A stretch of DNA of 64,000 nt. It comes from Vibrio penaeicida. Its GTDB lineage: Bacteria; Pseudomonadota; Gammaproteobacteria; Enterobacterales; Vibrionaceae. The notes under the pieces are model-generated. The model did not search any database. It worked only from the letters and a program-made list of their open reading frames with translations, and was not told the DNA's origin. The DNA lies in the NCBI RefSeq assembly GCF_030689305.1, contig NZ_JAUYVM010000014.1:1-64000 (forward strand), written 5' to 3'. This document shows, piece after piece, positions 1 through 8,369 of this stretch (position 1 is its first letter; each line of letters starts with the position of its first letter). Made by a program: the position numbers and the translations under genes.

Positions 1-2
1 TC

Positions 3-89
3 ACCACCGCTCTAACCATCATAAAGGATCAGATCGCAAGACTCGAAAAAGGTTCAACTGATTTAGGCAACAACGCCACGTTCAACTAA
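3..89 (+). CDS. C-terminal end of an unidentified protein (partial)
   Basis: An open frame enters from the left edge and ends at a TAA at 87-89, giving a 28-residue tail that contains KDQIARLEKG and ends NNATFN. The upstream part lies outside the window, so the family cannot be named. It overlaps, in another frame, the decayed coding stretch described at 62-283. It may be a real gene end or part of that same broken region. Confidence 0.3.
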   Translation, partial: TTALTIIKDQIARLEKGSTDLGNNATFN

Positions 90-283
90 ACACAAATAGC
101 ACCTCTTGTTCGCACGGTTACTTCATTGACAAATCGAGCGCGGGATATGAATCAACATTGAGCATGCTTTTAGCAGCGTATCAGGCAAACACACCTGTCA
201 CACTTTACGCCAACCCAGAGAAGAAGTGGAATGGCTCAGGCAGTTCAGTATGCGAGCTGTATAGCGTCGTTTACTCACGGTAA
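62..283 (+). pseudogene. 5'-truncated remnant of a small two-cysteine exported protein
   Basis: This frame is open from the stop at 59-61 to a TAA at 281-283 but has no usable start codon or signal peptide. The conceptual product reads like a normal protein in its second half (for example STLSMLLAAYQANTPVTLYA) and has two cysteines flanking that helix-strand pattern. The order cysteine, SM(L/I)L helix, VT strand, cysteine, aromatic strand resembles the intact small protein encoded at 326-649. I infer that it is a paralogue that lost its N-terminus through deletion or frameshift. Alternatively the start lies in another frame upstream and a sequencing frameshift is present. Confidence 0.45.
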
Positions 284-325
284 ACCATTCAAAAACTCGT
301 GAATCAATCAATTACGGAAGGATCT

Positions 326-649
326 ATGTTTAAAAAGGCTTTATGTATTTCCACAATACTGTTTTTTGGAAGTGCGAACGCAACACCTTATTCCCAAGAC
401 ACCAACACAGTGGGAAAGATCTTCGCTAACCCCAATGGTGCTATTGCGCTGCAACTAAATGGAGGGTTTCCCAACGCAATTCGCTCCAATCAATGCCCTG
501 GAAACAATGGATGGGCAGGTGTCGCTAAGTCTGACGATGTCATTAAATCTATGATCCTTACTGCAAAAGCATCTGGGCATAAGCTGACAGTAACAATACA
601 AGGCTGTGAGGGTGGCTGGTTCAAAATAAAGGATTTGTATCTAAACTAG
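326..649 (+). CDS. small exported two-cysteine protein, function unknown
   Basis: The product has 107 residues. The ATG at 326 is preferred over the in-frame GTG at 299 because GGAAGGA lies just upstream and the ATG opens a standard signal peptide (MFKKALCISTILFFGSANA). The mature part is about 88 residues with two cysteines (NQCPG and QGCEGG), which probably form a disulfide in the periplasm or outside the cell. The helix KSMILTAKASGHKL followed by the strand LTVTI and a GGW near the second cysteine matches the pattern of the decayed copy just upstream. I do not recognise a named family and no function is claimed. It stands alone and is followed by a hairpin at 741-766. Confidence 0.75.
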   Translation: MFKKALCISTILFFGSANATPYSQDTNTVGKIFANPNGAIALQLNGGFPNAIRSNQCPGNNGWAGVAKSDDVIKSMILTAKASGHKLTVTIQGCEGGWFKIKDLYLN

Positions 650-740
650 TTCGCTCTCTCCACTATCAGCGTATGGTCCTCGTTTAAAGGACAATACCAT
701 TGCTGAAGAAGTGGCTGATTGAATATCAAAATAATGAACA

Positions 741-766
741 AAGCCCCAAAAACATGTTTGGGGCTT
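741..766. terminator. bidirectional hairpin terminator
   Basis: AAGCCCCAAA and TTTGGGGCTT form a 10-bp stem around a 6-base loop between two convergent genes. The T-runs are weak on both sides, so it may work with Rho or as an mRNA 3' end protector. Confidence 0.7.
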
Positions 767-804
767 AAGTGTCTTAATATTGCCACGATTCGTTTAAATT
801 AAAA

Positions 805-2511
805 CTACTTCGCACCTGCAATTACACTGCGTTCGCGGGATTCAGAACGATGTAAGTAGGTGACTTTAACGCTGGCTTTCTCTACCAAATCGGAAGCCGA
901 CTTGGCACTGTCTGCATCGAATGTAACGGTAGCTTTGTACGTCTTAGTCGAATCCTGAATCGCTCTTACCTGTTCTTCAAGCTTAATCACCGAATCGATA
1001 TAGTTTTGGATAAGGATACCGACCATATCGCGGCTAATACCTTCTTTCACCACCATACGCATAACAGCAATTTGCGGTGTTTCTACTATTTGCTCTTGCG
1101 TTGGTGGGCGCTTTTCAAGAGGCATTGAAAATGCAGGTACCACCCAGCCAAACTGTTTCAGCTTGTCTGAAACATCATGGACGGAGTAAATATAGTTTTT
1201 GGTATCGTCATTCGTTAACGGCTGATCATCATAAGTTAGATTCAATCTAACAGCTGATGCTGGGAAATATTCTGCGTGATTAACCACTTCAAATATCGGT
1301 TTGTTTTCGAATATTGTCGTCATTGGTGCGTCGTCACCGGCTTCTTTATCTTGCTCTGTAACCGTTAACCTCAAAGATCCTAACCCTGCTGATAGATCCT
1401 GAGCAAGAGACATTAAGTTTTGAACCACGGCGCTGTAACCATGCTTACCTAAACGTAAGAAGTTATAGTATTGAGCCAGCACCATCGAACTGCCACGGGA
1501 GAAGTTTAAGCTGTAGGTGGATTCATCAAATCCAAGCACATTCGTTGTAACGAACAGTTTTTCTGGGATCTCGTGGAAGTCTTTCCAAAGCGCCCACCCT
1601 ACCCCTGGATAAACTAAACCAAACTTATGCCCAGAAACATTCATGGTTTTTACCTGCTCTAGTTTGAAGTCCCATTTTAATTCGGGTGTTTCGCTGTGAT
1701 CACGGAAAGGTTCGATAAAACCGCCACTGGCTCCGTCAACGTGTAAAGGAACATCCAAACGACAATCTGGATCAGGGTGATTTTTAAGTTCGACCAACAC
1801 GTTATTGATGGCTTCAACCGGATCGTTTTGCCCTGTGTAGGAAGTGCCCATCACCGCAACAACGCAAGTGGTGTTTTCATCCACTGCTTTTCTGACTTCT
1901 TCTGCGGTAATAACGTAGTTGGTTTCTTCCGTGATCGGAATCCACTTGATGTCCACATCAAAGTATTGTGCGTATTTTACCCACGTAATATGTACATCCG
2001 AGCCTATTACAATGTTGGGTCTATCGTAGGAAAGCCCCTTCGCTTTGCGGTTCTTTTTCCATTGTTCTTTATGGGAAAGGGCGCACAGCATTAGTGCTTC
2101 TGAAGAACCAATAGCCACCGTTCCCCACCCACTTGGAATGTCTTTGTTATGTGCCAGTTCTTCCGCTGTTTTCATGTCGTTGGGTGCGTTAAACAAATCA
2201 AGCAACATTCGCACACAACGCTGTTCAATTTCCAACGTTCGGTTGTACACCTCACCATCAATATAGTTCTTACCCAAGTTGTCTTTAATGAGTTGGTTGG
2301 CTTCTTCATCCATCACTGTTGTCACGAAAGAAGCCATGTTCAATGTTGGGTTTCCATCCAATTGAAGTTCATCTCGGATAAAGCGATACACCACTTGTGG
2401 ATCATGCTCCATTTCAGGCATTTTGTTATTGGGTGTCTCTTCACGGAAAAGGCTGCGACCATACGTTGGAGTATTCGCAGTTTGGAATTTTATGTCTTTT
2501 TGATTTCCCAT
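805..2511 (-). CDS. gad: PLP-dependent glutamate decarboxylase family protein with C-terminal extension
   Basis: This is a group II PLP-dependent decarboxylase of the glutamate decarboxylase type, which converts glutamate to GABA and CO2 and uses up a proton. The cofactor site is clear: HVDGASGG near residue 257 and SGHKFG with the Schiff-base lysine at about residue 296. The region FSRGSSMVLAQYYNFLRLG matches the E. coli GadB pattern. At about 568 residues it is roughly 100 longer than E. coli GadB; the extra part is mainly a charged C-terminal tail ending SRERSVIAGAK. No ATG exists at the extreme 5' end of the frame (only a TTG at 2550), so the ATG at 2511 is used. It is last in line behind the signalling genes at 2650-7386, with a 138-bp gap, so it could be their output or an independent gene. 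Confidence 0.88.
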   Translation of the reverse strand: MGNQKDIKFQTANTPTYGRSLFREETPNNKMPEMEHDPQVVYRFIRDELQLDGNPTLNMASFVTTVMDEEANQLIKDNLGKNYIDGEVYNRTLEIEQRCVRMLLDLFNAPNDMKTAEELAHNKDIPSGWGTVAIGSSEALMLCALSHKEQWKKNRKAKGLSYDRPNIVIGSDVHITWVKYAQYFDVDIKWIPITEETNYVITAEEVRKAVDENTTCVVAVMGTSYTGQNDPVEAINNVLVELKNHPDPDCRLDVPLHVDGASGGFIEPFRDHSETPELKWDFKLEQVKTMNVSGHKFGLVYPGVGWALWKDFHEIPEKLFVTTNVLGFDESTYSLNFSRGSSMVLAQYYNFLRLGKHGYSAVVQNLMSLAQDLSAGLGSLRLTVTEQDKEAGDDAPMTTIFENKPIFEVVNHAEYFPASAVRLNLTYDDQPLTNDDTKNYIYSVHDVSDKLKQFGWVVPAFSMPLEKRPPTQEQIVETPQIAVMRMVVKEGISRDMVGILIQNYIDSVIKLEEQVRAIQDSTKTYKATVTFDADSAKSASDLVEKASVKVTYLHRSESRERSVIAGAK

Positions 2512-2649
2512 CACTAGCTCTCTGATTGCGTTGTTTACATTGGATTTCAACTGAGCGTAGGAAAGGAACGTTATGAACTCAAGCTCATAGCTGTGTATTT
2601 ATTCAAGTCATAGAAGTGATCTCAAAACAAGAGTGTAGGGTGTTCCCCC

Positions 2650-4152
2650 TCAGTGAGATACTAATTTTGCTGGGCCTGGGATTTCAATGAAAAAAGTCGT
2701 CCCTTGCCCTTTTTCACTCTCACACCTTATCGAGCCGTTTATCCTTGCCAACACATTGAACACAATGGAAAGCCCTAGGCCCGTCCCACCGTTGTTTTTG
2801 GCGGTACTGAAAAATGGGTCGAAAATCTTAGGCAACGTCTCTTCATCTATACCGTTCCCATTGTCTTGAACCATGATGGTCACTTTATCTTCTTGATAAT
2901 CGCCCATGCGTATCACAACTTTTGGGCTTTCAATGTTTTCAAAAGCATGGTTTTTAGCGTTAAGCACTAAGTTCGAAATTGTGTGATATATCGCGCCAGA
3001 ATCTGTTTCCACTTCAATATTTTGAATATTTTCCAAATTAACATCCACGCCCTTCATATTAGGGCTAATTGCCAAAATGGTATCTTTGGTTTTGTCTCCG
3101 ATATTCAAGCTCTCTATCAATGGTTGTATATTGTCGGATGAAAGTCGTTTAAAGCGTTGAATAATTTCGGCGGCGCGATGGAGGTTTTTGATAAGAACTT
3201 GTGTTGTTTCAATTGAAGAGGAGACAAAATCAGTCAGATGATTTTTGGTCAGTTGACCACTTTCAACACGCTCTCCTAGCTTACTTGTACTATTTTCTAT
3301 GAGCGTAGATGACGTAATACCTATTCCAATAGGCGTGTTAATTTCATGCGCTACACCGGCCACTAGCTTACTCAATGAGGCCTGCTTCTCTGCTTCAATC
3401 AGCTTCCCTTGCACCGTTTTTAACTTGGAAATGTTGTCTTCCAACTCACTGTTTTTCTCTGTGACCTCTTGAATGTGTGCTTTCCGTTCATCAAGCCTTT
3501 TCTTCACTAAATTCAATACATAGAACAGGATAACTTTTAGAATGACGGCCTCGGTGACCGTGGTGAGAATCACCGCCCAAAATGCCCATTTCGAATCTTC
3601 ACCCGCTTTATCGTATATCACCTCACTGATATCCACGAGGTGGTTATTGTAGGCGGCTACGTCCGCTATTAATTTGTCGTAAGCGTTTTTTGCATCCGTC
3701 GTAATATGCATAAATTCCGCAATACGAATGTTGTCGTCGGAATAGTTGATAGTCAGTAACACCGCTTCTTTGTACTCCGCCCAAGATGAACGTATTTCTT
3801 CAGTGACAGCCAGTAACTCTTGATGTGAATTTTGTTCCGCTCGATAGTTTTCTATCGTCACGTTTATCGCTTTTGTCTCTACTTTAATTTTCTCAATGAT
3901 CTCTGATTTCGCATTACGATTGGGGGCCATTACAAGGTTCATGGTTAGCTGCCTAAGCTCGGCTAAAGGCTGCGTCAATTCCGCGTTGTTTCGGCTCACC
4001 TGAGCAACAGAATCATGAACTTGTTTGATGGAGTTATTCACGCCATTCATACTGTAGACGTTATATATCCCTTGCAAAATCAAGACACTGGTTGTTGCCA
4101 GAAACAACACTAGAATTTTCTTTGATAAGCTGTCTCCCGCAAACGCGCCCAT
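2650..4152 (-). CDS. membrane sensor histidine kinase
   Basis: The protein has 500 residues. One membrane segment at about 12-30 and a second at about 189-213 enclose a helical periplasmic region of about 155 residues. A coiled coil (220-260) leads to the dimerisation box with the phospho-accepting histidine in VAHEINTPIG (H269), a variant typical of the HisKA families found with N-terminal coiled coils. The ATP-binding domain shows N (SNLVLNAKNHAF), G1 (DNGNGI), F and G2 (GTGLGLS) boxes. There is no receiver domain. Its ATG sits 1 bp after the stop of the solute-binding protein gene, so translation is probably coupled. That protein may be its ligand sensor and the REC/HD-GYP protein encoded upstream its phosphorylation partner; both links are inference from gene order. 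Confidence 0.92.
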   Translation of the reverse strand: MGAFAGDSLSKKILVLFLATTSVLILQGIYNVYSMNGVNNSIKQVHDSVAQVSRNNAELTQPLAELRQLTMNLVMAPNRNAKSEIIEKIKVETKAINVTIENYRAEQNSHQELLAVTEEIRSSWAEYKEAVLLTINYSDDNIRIAEFMHITTDAKNAYDKLIADVAAYNNHLVDISEVIYDKAGEDSKWAFWAVILTTVTEAVILKVILFYVLNLVKKRLDERKAHIQEVTEKNSELEDNISKLKTVQGKLIEAEKQASLSKLVAGVAHEINTPIGIGITSSTLIENSTSKLGERVESGQLTKNHLTDFVSSSIETTQVLIKNLHRAAEIIQRFKRLSSDNIQPLIESLNIGDKTKDTILAISPNMKGVDVNLENIQNIEVETDSGAIYHTISNLVLNAKNHAFENIESPKVVIRMGDYQEDKVTIMVQDNGNGIDEETLPKIFDPFFSTAKNNGGTGLGLSIVFNVLARINGSIRCESEKGQGTTFFIEIPGPAKLVSH

Positions 4153-4153
4153 A

Positions 4154-5860
4154 TTACTTGCCCTCTGTCGCCGTAATCTCTATCGGGGTTTTGAGTTCTT
4201 CCGGATACGGGGTGTCGCCTCGAACCGACCAATGAAAATCGCTCACCTGTATTTCCCACAACGGGAAAATAGCGGAGGTTCTTGGTTTAAATACCACTTC
4301 CTTGTTGATAGCAATGGTGTTGTATGGACTCGGCAAACTGAGTTGATAGTTCATATGCCTTATGTATTGCAGAAGATTGGATAAAACCGTCGTGTACTCT
4401 GTTGAGCTATAAGGCGTAGAAATAAACTTAGAGACATGCGCTTCCAACTCTTCCTCGGGCGGGGTAGTGGACCAACTTGAAGCCGTATCAAAAATAAAGA
4501 ATGAGACCCAAGGACTTCTGAACCAATCAAAATTGGGCCACAAGACAATGTCGAATTGAATGGAATTGGTATTGTTATGCGCACCGATGGCATTGCCGAA
4601 CATTTCCGATTCAGATTTGGCGATGATGAACGTCACTTCAAAGTCATACTTTTCAATAAAGAATTTTATATCCTTCAAGATGTATTGCATGCTTCGCTGA
4701 GCTAAGAAGCGAATTGGGATCTTTTGATCTTCTTTAAACCCATGTTTCTTTTTGTATTGGCTGATGATGTTCTGCAGATCTGTTTTACTTCTCATCGGGC
4801 GGTTTCCATCTTCTATTTTATCGAGCGCCTCTTCCATTCCAAAGAGTTGTTCTGCAACAGATACGTAAGTGCTCACTCCCTCACCGTTCATAGAGAGAGA
4901 AACCAGCGACTCTTGATCAATAATTTCATTGATCACTTCGCGAATTTCTCTTTCGCGGAATATAGGGTGCCCGTTGAAGAGGTTAAATCTCGAAATATAG
5001 GTATTGGTAGATTGGAGACGGCTCAGCTTAGAATATGGAGCGAAAATGGTTTCTACTTCATCAGAAAACAAGACGGGAGTTATGTCGATTTCACCTTCAG
5101 ATTGCAGTGTTTTTTGTTTCGCTTCTTCTTGCGACATGCTCATAAAGAGTGTGATTTTTTCGACTTTAGGTGAGTTTTCATCCCAGTAATGTGGATTAGC
5201 GACTAGTGTTGCGGTATCGGTTCTTCGATCCCCTTCTATATACCCTTCCTTCAAAATATACGGGCCTAAACCATAAGGTCCGGCTTCCGCCAAGTTGGGA
5301 CAAAAAGGCTTACCGTTCCAACCAAATTTCTTAAGATATGGCTCGGTATAAAAATGAAGCCATATGGCGTCGTACATTAGCAGACCGTAGTCCTCGCTTA
5401 GATGGAAACGAATCTTATGCTGCGAAACCTTTTCAACTTTTTCTAATATTTTATGGAGCTTGGTAAACGTATACGGCTTCTTCATAAAATAGTCGATGTT
5501 CATCAGAACCGAATCAGCATCAAAAGGCGTTCCATCCTGAAACTTAACCCCTTTTCTTAGTTCGAACTCATAAAGACGTGGCGACAAAATGTTATGGCTT
5601 ACGGCCATGTCATATTCCCAGCCTTGCTGGTTATTGGCAGGTCTTACCAAACCGGCGTTAATCGAGTGAGAGCTGGCAATATAAGGAAGGTTGGGTAAAT
5701 AAACTTTGGCGTGCGAGCCCGCTCGGAAACTGTTTGTAATAGAGTCTACACTGGTGTCTTTTCTAAACTGCTGTTTTGCCTCGCTTGTGGGCGAGGTAAT
5801 GGAAATCACAACACATAATGTAACGGTCGATAACTTGGTTAAGCATCTAATAAAATTCAT
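4154..5860 (-). CDS. periplasmic family-5 solute-binding protein, putative kinase partner
   Basis: This is an extracellular solute-binding protein of family 5 (the OppA/DppA fold that binds peptides and similar ligands). The start is the ATG at 5860, with AAAGG 7 bases upstream and a clear signal peptide (FIRCLTKLSTVTLCVVISIT, cleavage after SEA); the longer frame to 5905 would overlap the upstream gene. The family signature region is visible (FELRKGVKFQDGTPFDADSV near residues 95-115). The mature protein is about 540 residues, normal for the family. No ABC permease or ATPase genes are next to it. Instead it sits 11 bp after a REC/HD-GYP gene and 1 bp before a histidine kinase gene, which suggests a sensing role rather than uptake. 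Confidence 0.88.
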   Translation of the reverse strand: MNFIRCLTKLSTVTLCVVISITSPTSEAKQQFRKDTSVDSITNSFRAGSHAKVYLPNLPYIASSHSINAGLVRPANNQQGWEYDMAVSHNILSPRLYEFELRKGVKFQDGTPFDADSVLMNIDYFMKKPYTFTKLHKILEKVEKVSQHKIRFHLSEDYGLLMYDAIWLHFYTEPYLKKFGWNGKPFCPNLAEAGPYGLGPYILKEGYIEGDRRTDTATLVANPHYWDENSPKVEKITLFMSMSQEEAKQKTLQSEGEIDITPVLFSDEVETIFAPYSKLSRLQSTNTYISRFNLFNGHPIFREREIREVINEIIDQESLVSLSMNGEGVSTYVSVAEQLFGMEEALDKIEDGNRPMRSKTDLQNIISQYKKKHGFKEDQKIPIRFLAQRSMQYILKDIKFFIEKYDFEVTFIIAKSESEMFGNAIGAHNNTNSIQFDIVLWPNFDWFRSPWVSFFIFDTASSWSTTPPEEELEAHVSKFISTPYSSTEYTTVLSNLLQYIRHMNYQLSLPSPYNTIAINKEVVFKPRTSAIFPLWEIQVSDFHWSVRGDTPYPEELKTPIEITATEGK

Positions 5861-5871
5861 ATAACAGCCTT

Positions 5872-7386
5872 TCAACTTGGATATTTGTTCATTAGCGAAA
5901 CGCATTCATCATAAATTCCAATAAAAACGTCACATAACGTTGGATCGAAGTGCTTAGATTTTTCTTGATGAAAATAGTGGGTAATGTCGTCTTTCGATTT
6001 AGGGTCGGGGCTAGACCTTTCCATCATCATGGATTCGAAAGCAGCGGCGATGGCAATGATTCTTCCCTCAATTGGGATATCGCTCCCTTTCAATCCGGAG
6101 GGGTAACCTGAACCGTCCCATTTTTCGTGGTGCGTTGAAGCAATAACAGAAGCAGTTTGCAGCACTTCAAGAGGAGAGCCCGACAATATTTCCCCACCTA
6201 TAGAAGTATGAGATTTCATGACTTCCCATTCTTCATTCGTCAACGTATCGGATTTAAAGAGAACCTCATCAGGGATGGCAATAGTACCTGCATGGTACAG
6301 CGGTATAGCTGATTTGATTCTGTGGGCATGTTCTTCTGTTAAGCCGGAGTGAAGTGCCAGAATGTAAGACACCAAAGAAAGCCGTTGTATATGGTTTTTG
6401 GGTTCTTTGCAGCGTTCAGTAATCACTTCACCAAACCGATAAGCAGCCTCTCTTTGTGTCGCTATCATTTCCTCTAATAAAAAGAACTTATCGTATGCAA
6501 TAGACGCACTTCTAATTAGTATTTCTATTAGCTTTCTATGGCTTTCAATATTATGCCGCGGCAAGTTGATTGAAATAATGCCTAACGAATTTCGAACACC
6601 CAACGGTATGACAAACTGAGAAGGTGAAACCTCTACTATTTGACCGTTGAATTGGAAACTGTCCACATCCCGGTTATCCAAATAGCGAGTAAGTGGATCG
6701 CCAATTTCAGCACTCTTTTTATCCGTAGATGAAACTACAGTCCAATCTCCATCAACAGGAGAGGCACAAAATCCAAAACCGTTGGCGCTTTCTAACCTAA
6801 GGACAGAAACCAGCTGTGCAAGTATGCCTTCCAACCATGTTTCAGCAGTATTTTCTTCAAAAACATTTGATGTTAAATTTGATATGACTTTTAACGCTTT
6901 CTCTGAATGTTCAGTCGTCAGAATATCGTTGTAGGAGCGTACAGCAGAAAAAACCGTTGTCGTTAGGCGAGTCGAACTCAGCTCCGTCTTATTTTTATAA
7001 TCGTTAATATCGTAGTTATGGATTACTGACTCTTCCGGCGCATCGCCTGGTTGCCCTGTTCTTAGAATAATACGGCTATGCCTATTCCCAAGATCCTCAC
7101 GCACCCATTTAGCAAGATCCAACCCTGCTTGCCGCGTTTCCATGACAACATCAAGCAGCAGCACAGCAAAGTTCTCATTATCCAGTAATTGCTCTTTCGC
7201 TTCCTTGGCGGAGTAGGCGTGAGAAAACCTGAACTTATGATCTAAGAACTCACTGTCGTTAAAAACCATTTTAGTCACATCATGGATATCCTGTTCATCA
7301 TCAACAACAAGGATATCCCAGTAGTCTGCATTACTAGGTTTCTCAACTTCTTCGGGCTGGGCAAAACAAAAATTATCATCACTCAT
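5872..7386 (-). CDS. response regulator with REC, DUF3369-like and degenerate HD-GYP domains
   Basis: The start is taken as the ATG at 7386 (504 residues); an in-frame TTG at 7422 is the alternative. Residues 1-150 form a receiver domain with an acidic pair (VVDDEQD), the phospho-acceptor aspartate in LLLD (about D79) and a TGQPG loop. A GAF-like linker of the DUF3369 type follows, then an HD-GYP domain with HHEKWDGSGYP at about 419-429. HD-GYP proteins normally hydrolyse c-di-GMP, but here the metal-binding HD pair reads YHAGTIAIPD (H365-A366) and the later AD-FDA motif reads AAAFES. Key metal ligands are therefore missing and the domain is probably a c-di-GMP sensor or partner rather than a phosphodiesterase. 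It is first in the tight gene line with the solute-binding protein and kinase. Confidence 0.9.
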   Translation of the reverse strand: MSDDNFCFAQPEEVEKPSNADYWDILVVDDEQDIHDVTKMVFNDSEFLDHKFRFSHAYSAKEAKEQLLDNENFAVLLLDVVMETRQAGLDLAKWVREDLGNRHSRIILRTGQPGDAPEESVIHNYDINDYKNKTELSSTRLTTTVFSAVRSYNDILTTEHSEKALKVISNLTSNVFEENTAETWLEGILAQLVSVLRLESANGFGFCASPVDGDWTVVSSTDKKSAEIGDPLTRYLDNRDVDSFQFNGQIVEVSPSQFVIPLGVRNSLGIISINLPRHNIESHRKLIEILIRSASIAYDKFFLLEEMIATQREAAYRFGEVITERCKEPKNHIQRLSLVSYILALHSGLTEEHAHRIKSAIPLYHAGTIAIPDEVLFKSDTLTNEEWEVMKSHTSIGGEILSGSPLEVLQTASVIASTHHEKWDGSGYPSGLKGSDIPIEGRIIAIAAAFESMMMERSSPDPKSKDDITHYFHQEKSKHFDPTLCDVFIGIYDECVSLMNKYPS

Positions 7387-7752
7387 AACAGTCACAAGGT
7401 TGAATTTTGTAAGGAAAGCCAATTTAATTTAATGTTAAATATGTTGTTCTTATTATTTATTAACTTATTATCTAGGTTTAGAATAAGACCGACCAAAGTT
7501 CAACACAGAGACCTGTATTAGAGATAATTAATTGAGCCTTTCAGACTAATGTGATGAGCTTAATCGAGTAGGAATTTCTCGAAAGATTTGTTCTTACAGG
7601 CATTGCTAGGGTCTGTTGACCTTTCGAGCTGATTTTTGCAGCAATTTGTGGGTTATTTATACGGGGCAGCGCTTATTCGGTGTCGTCGCTCTACATCGAC
7701 ATCGACATCGCCCTTTTCGTAGCGAACCCTTTTCATTTGCCACAAACAAAAA
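7387..7752. other. gene-free spacer with upstream region of the signalling operon and a repeated motif
   Basis: The right part before 7386 is AT-rich and must hold the promoter of the REC/HD-GYP operon, though no single -35/-10 pair stands out. At 7607-7627 lies TAGGGTCTGTTGACCTTTC, almost the same as TAGGGTCTGTTGATCTTT at 52638-52655 in another spacer, so this may be the end of a decayed mobile or repeat element. A short CGACAT tandem repeat sits near 7697-7710. No credible coding sequence was seen. Confidence 0.4.
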
Positions 7753-7779
7753 AGCCAGCCTTTAAAACAAAGACTGACT
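7753..7779 (-). terminator. rho-independent terminator of the receptor/peptidase operon
   Basis: On the minus strand AGTCAGTCTTT pairs fully (with G-U pairs) with AAAGGCTGGCT across a 5-base loop and is followed by six T. It lies 27 bases after the stop of the last operon gene (7806). Confidence 0.8.
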
Positions 7780-7805
7780 TTTTATCATTCCGAAGCTTTT
7801 AGAGG

Positions 7806-8369
7806 TTAGTTGCTGTCTGAAACCATCATAATCGCGTAGTTTGCACCAGCTTTATTGGGTTCTTGAGAGTATATTTCGCCATGTACAGTATTCAAAACAA
7901 GTACTGCGTCACCCGAACCAACAGGTGTTGAACTCCAAATCGTTCTTGTTGTGACAACATCTTTATCAATGAAATTAGGAAATGCCTTAGAATTTAACAT
8001 TGGTGTATGGCAACCTTTTTCAATCAGTGATTGTAGCTCTTTGATATTAGGTAAACCCCAGTTTGTCACACCCGCAAATTGATAGAGTGAATCTAAAGGC
8101 GAATTAGCGATGTCATTAGCTCTTTGAAGTGCTGGTTGCCATAAGAACTCTGCTGACTTTCCGCTACAAGAAGATTGCGAAGCATCCCATGTTTTGCCTA
8201 CAGGACACCTCATCCAAGTTAGACCTGTCTTCAAATCCTTTACAATGCCGGAATCCTGAACAACAAACCTGGAATTCGGAGCTGAACGACTGATGTTTGG
8301 GCTACAAATTTGAGCGAACGCACTTACGGAAGTCAGTAATAAAACTGATAAAATCAACCACTTTTTCAT
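7806..8369 (-). CDS. exported DUF1566 (Lcl C-terminal domain) protein
   Basis: The protein has 187 residues with a signal peptide (MKKWLILSVLLLTSVSAFAQ). The mature part shows the DUF1566/Lcl pattern: a KTGLTWMRC start, a TNWGLPNIKELQSLIE core and a late IWSSTPVGSG segment. Cysteines at several positions probably form disulfides. DUF1566 domains occur in secreted or surface proteins of marine gamma-proteobacteria; their biochemical role is not established. The start codon overlaps the stop of the preceding gene in a TAATG arrangement, so the two are translationally coupled. It is the last gene of the minus-strand operon that holds the TonB receptor and two peptidases, and is followed by a strong terminator. 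Confidence 0.8.
   Translation of the reverse strand: MKKWLILSVLLLTSVSAFAQICSPNISRSAPNSRFVVQDSGIVKDLKTGLTWMRCPVGKTWDASQSSCSGKSAEFLWQPALQRANDIANSPLDSLYQFAGVTNWGLPNIKELQSLIEKGCHTPMLNSKAFPNFIDKDVVTTRTIWSSTPVGSGDAVLVLNTVHGEIYSQEPNKAGANYAIMMVSDSN

Noticed and set aside
1777..2517. Plus-strand frames opposite the decarboxylase
   Set aside because: They are shadows of a well-conserved gene on the minus strand.
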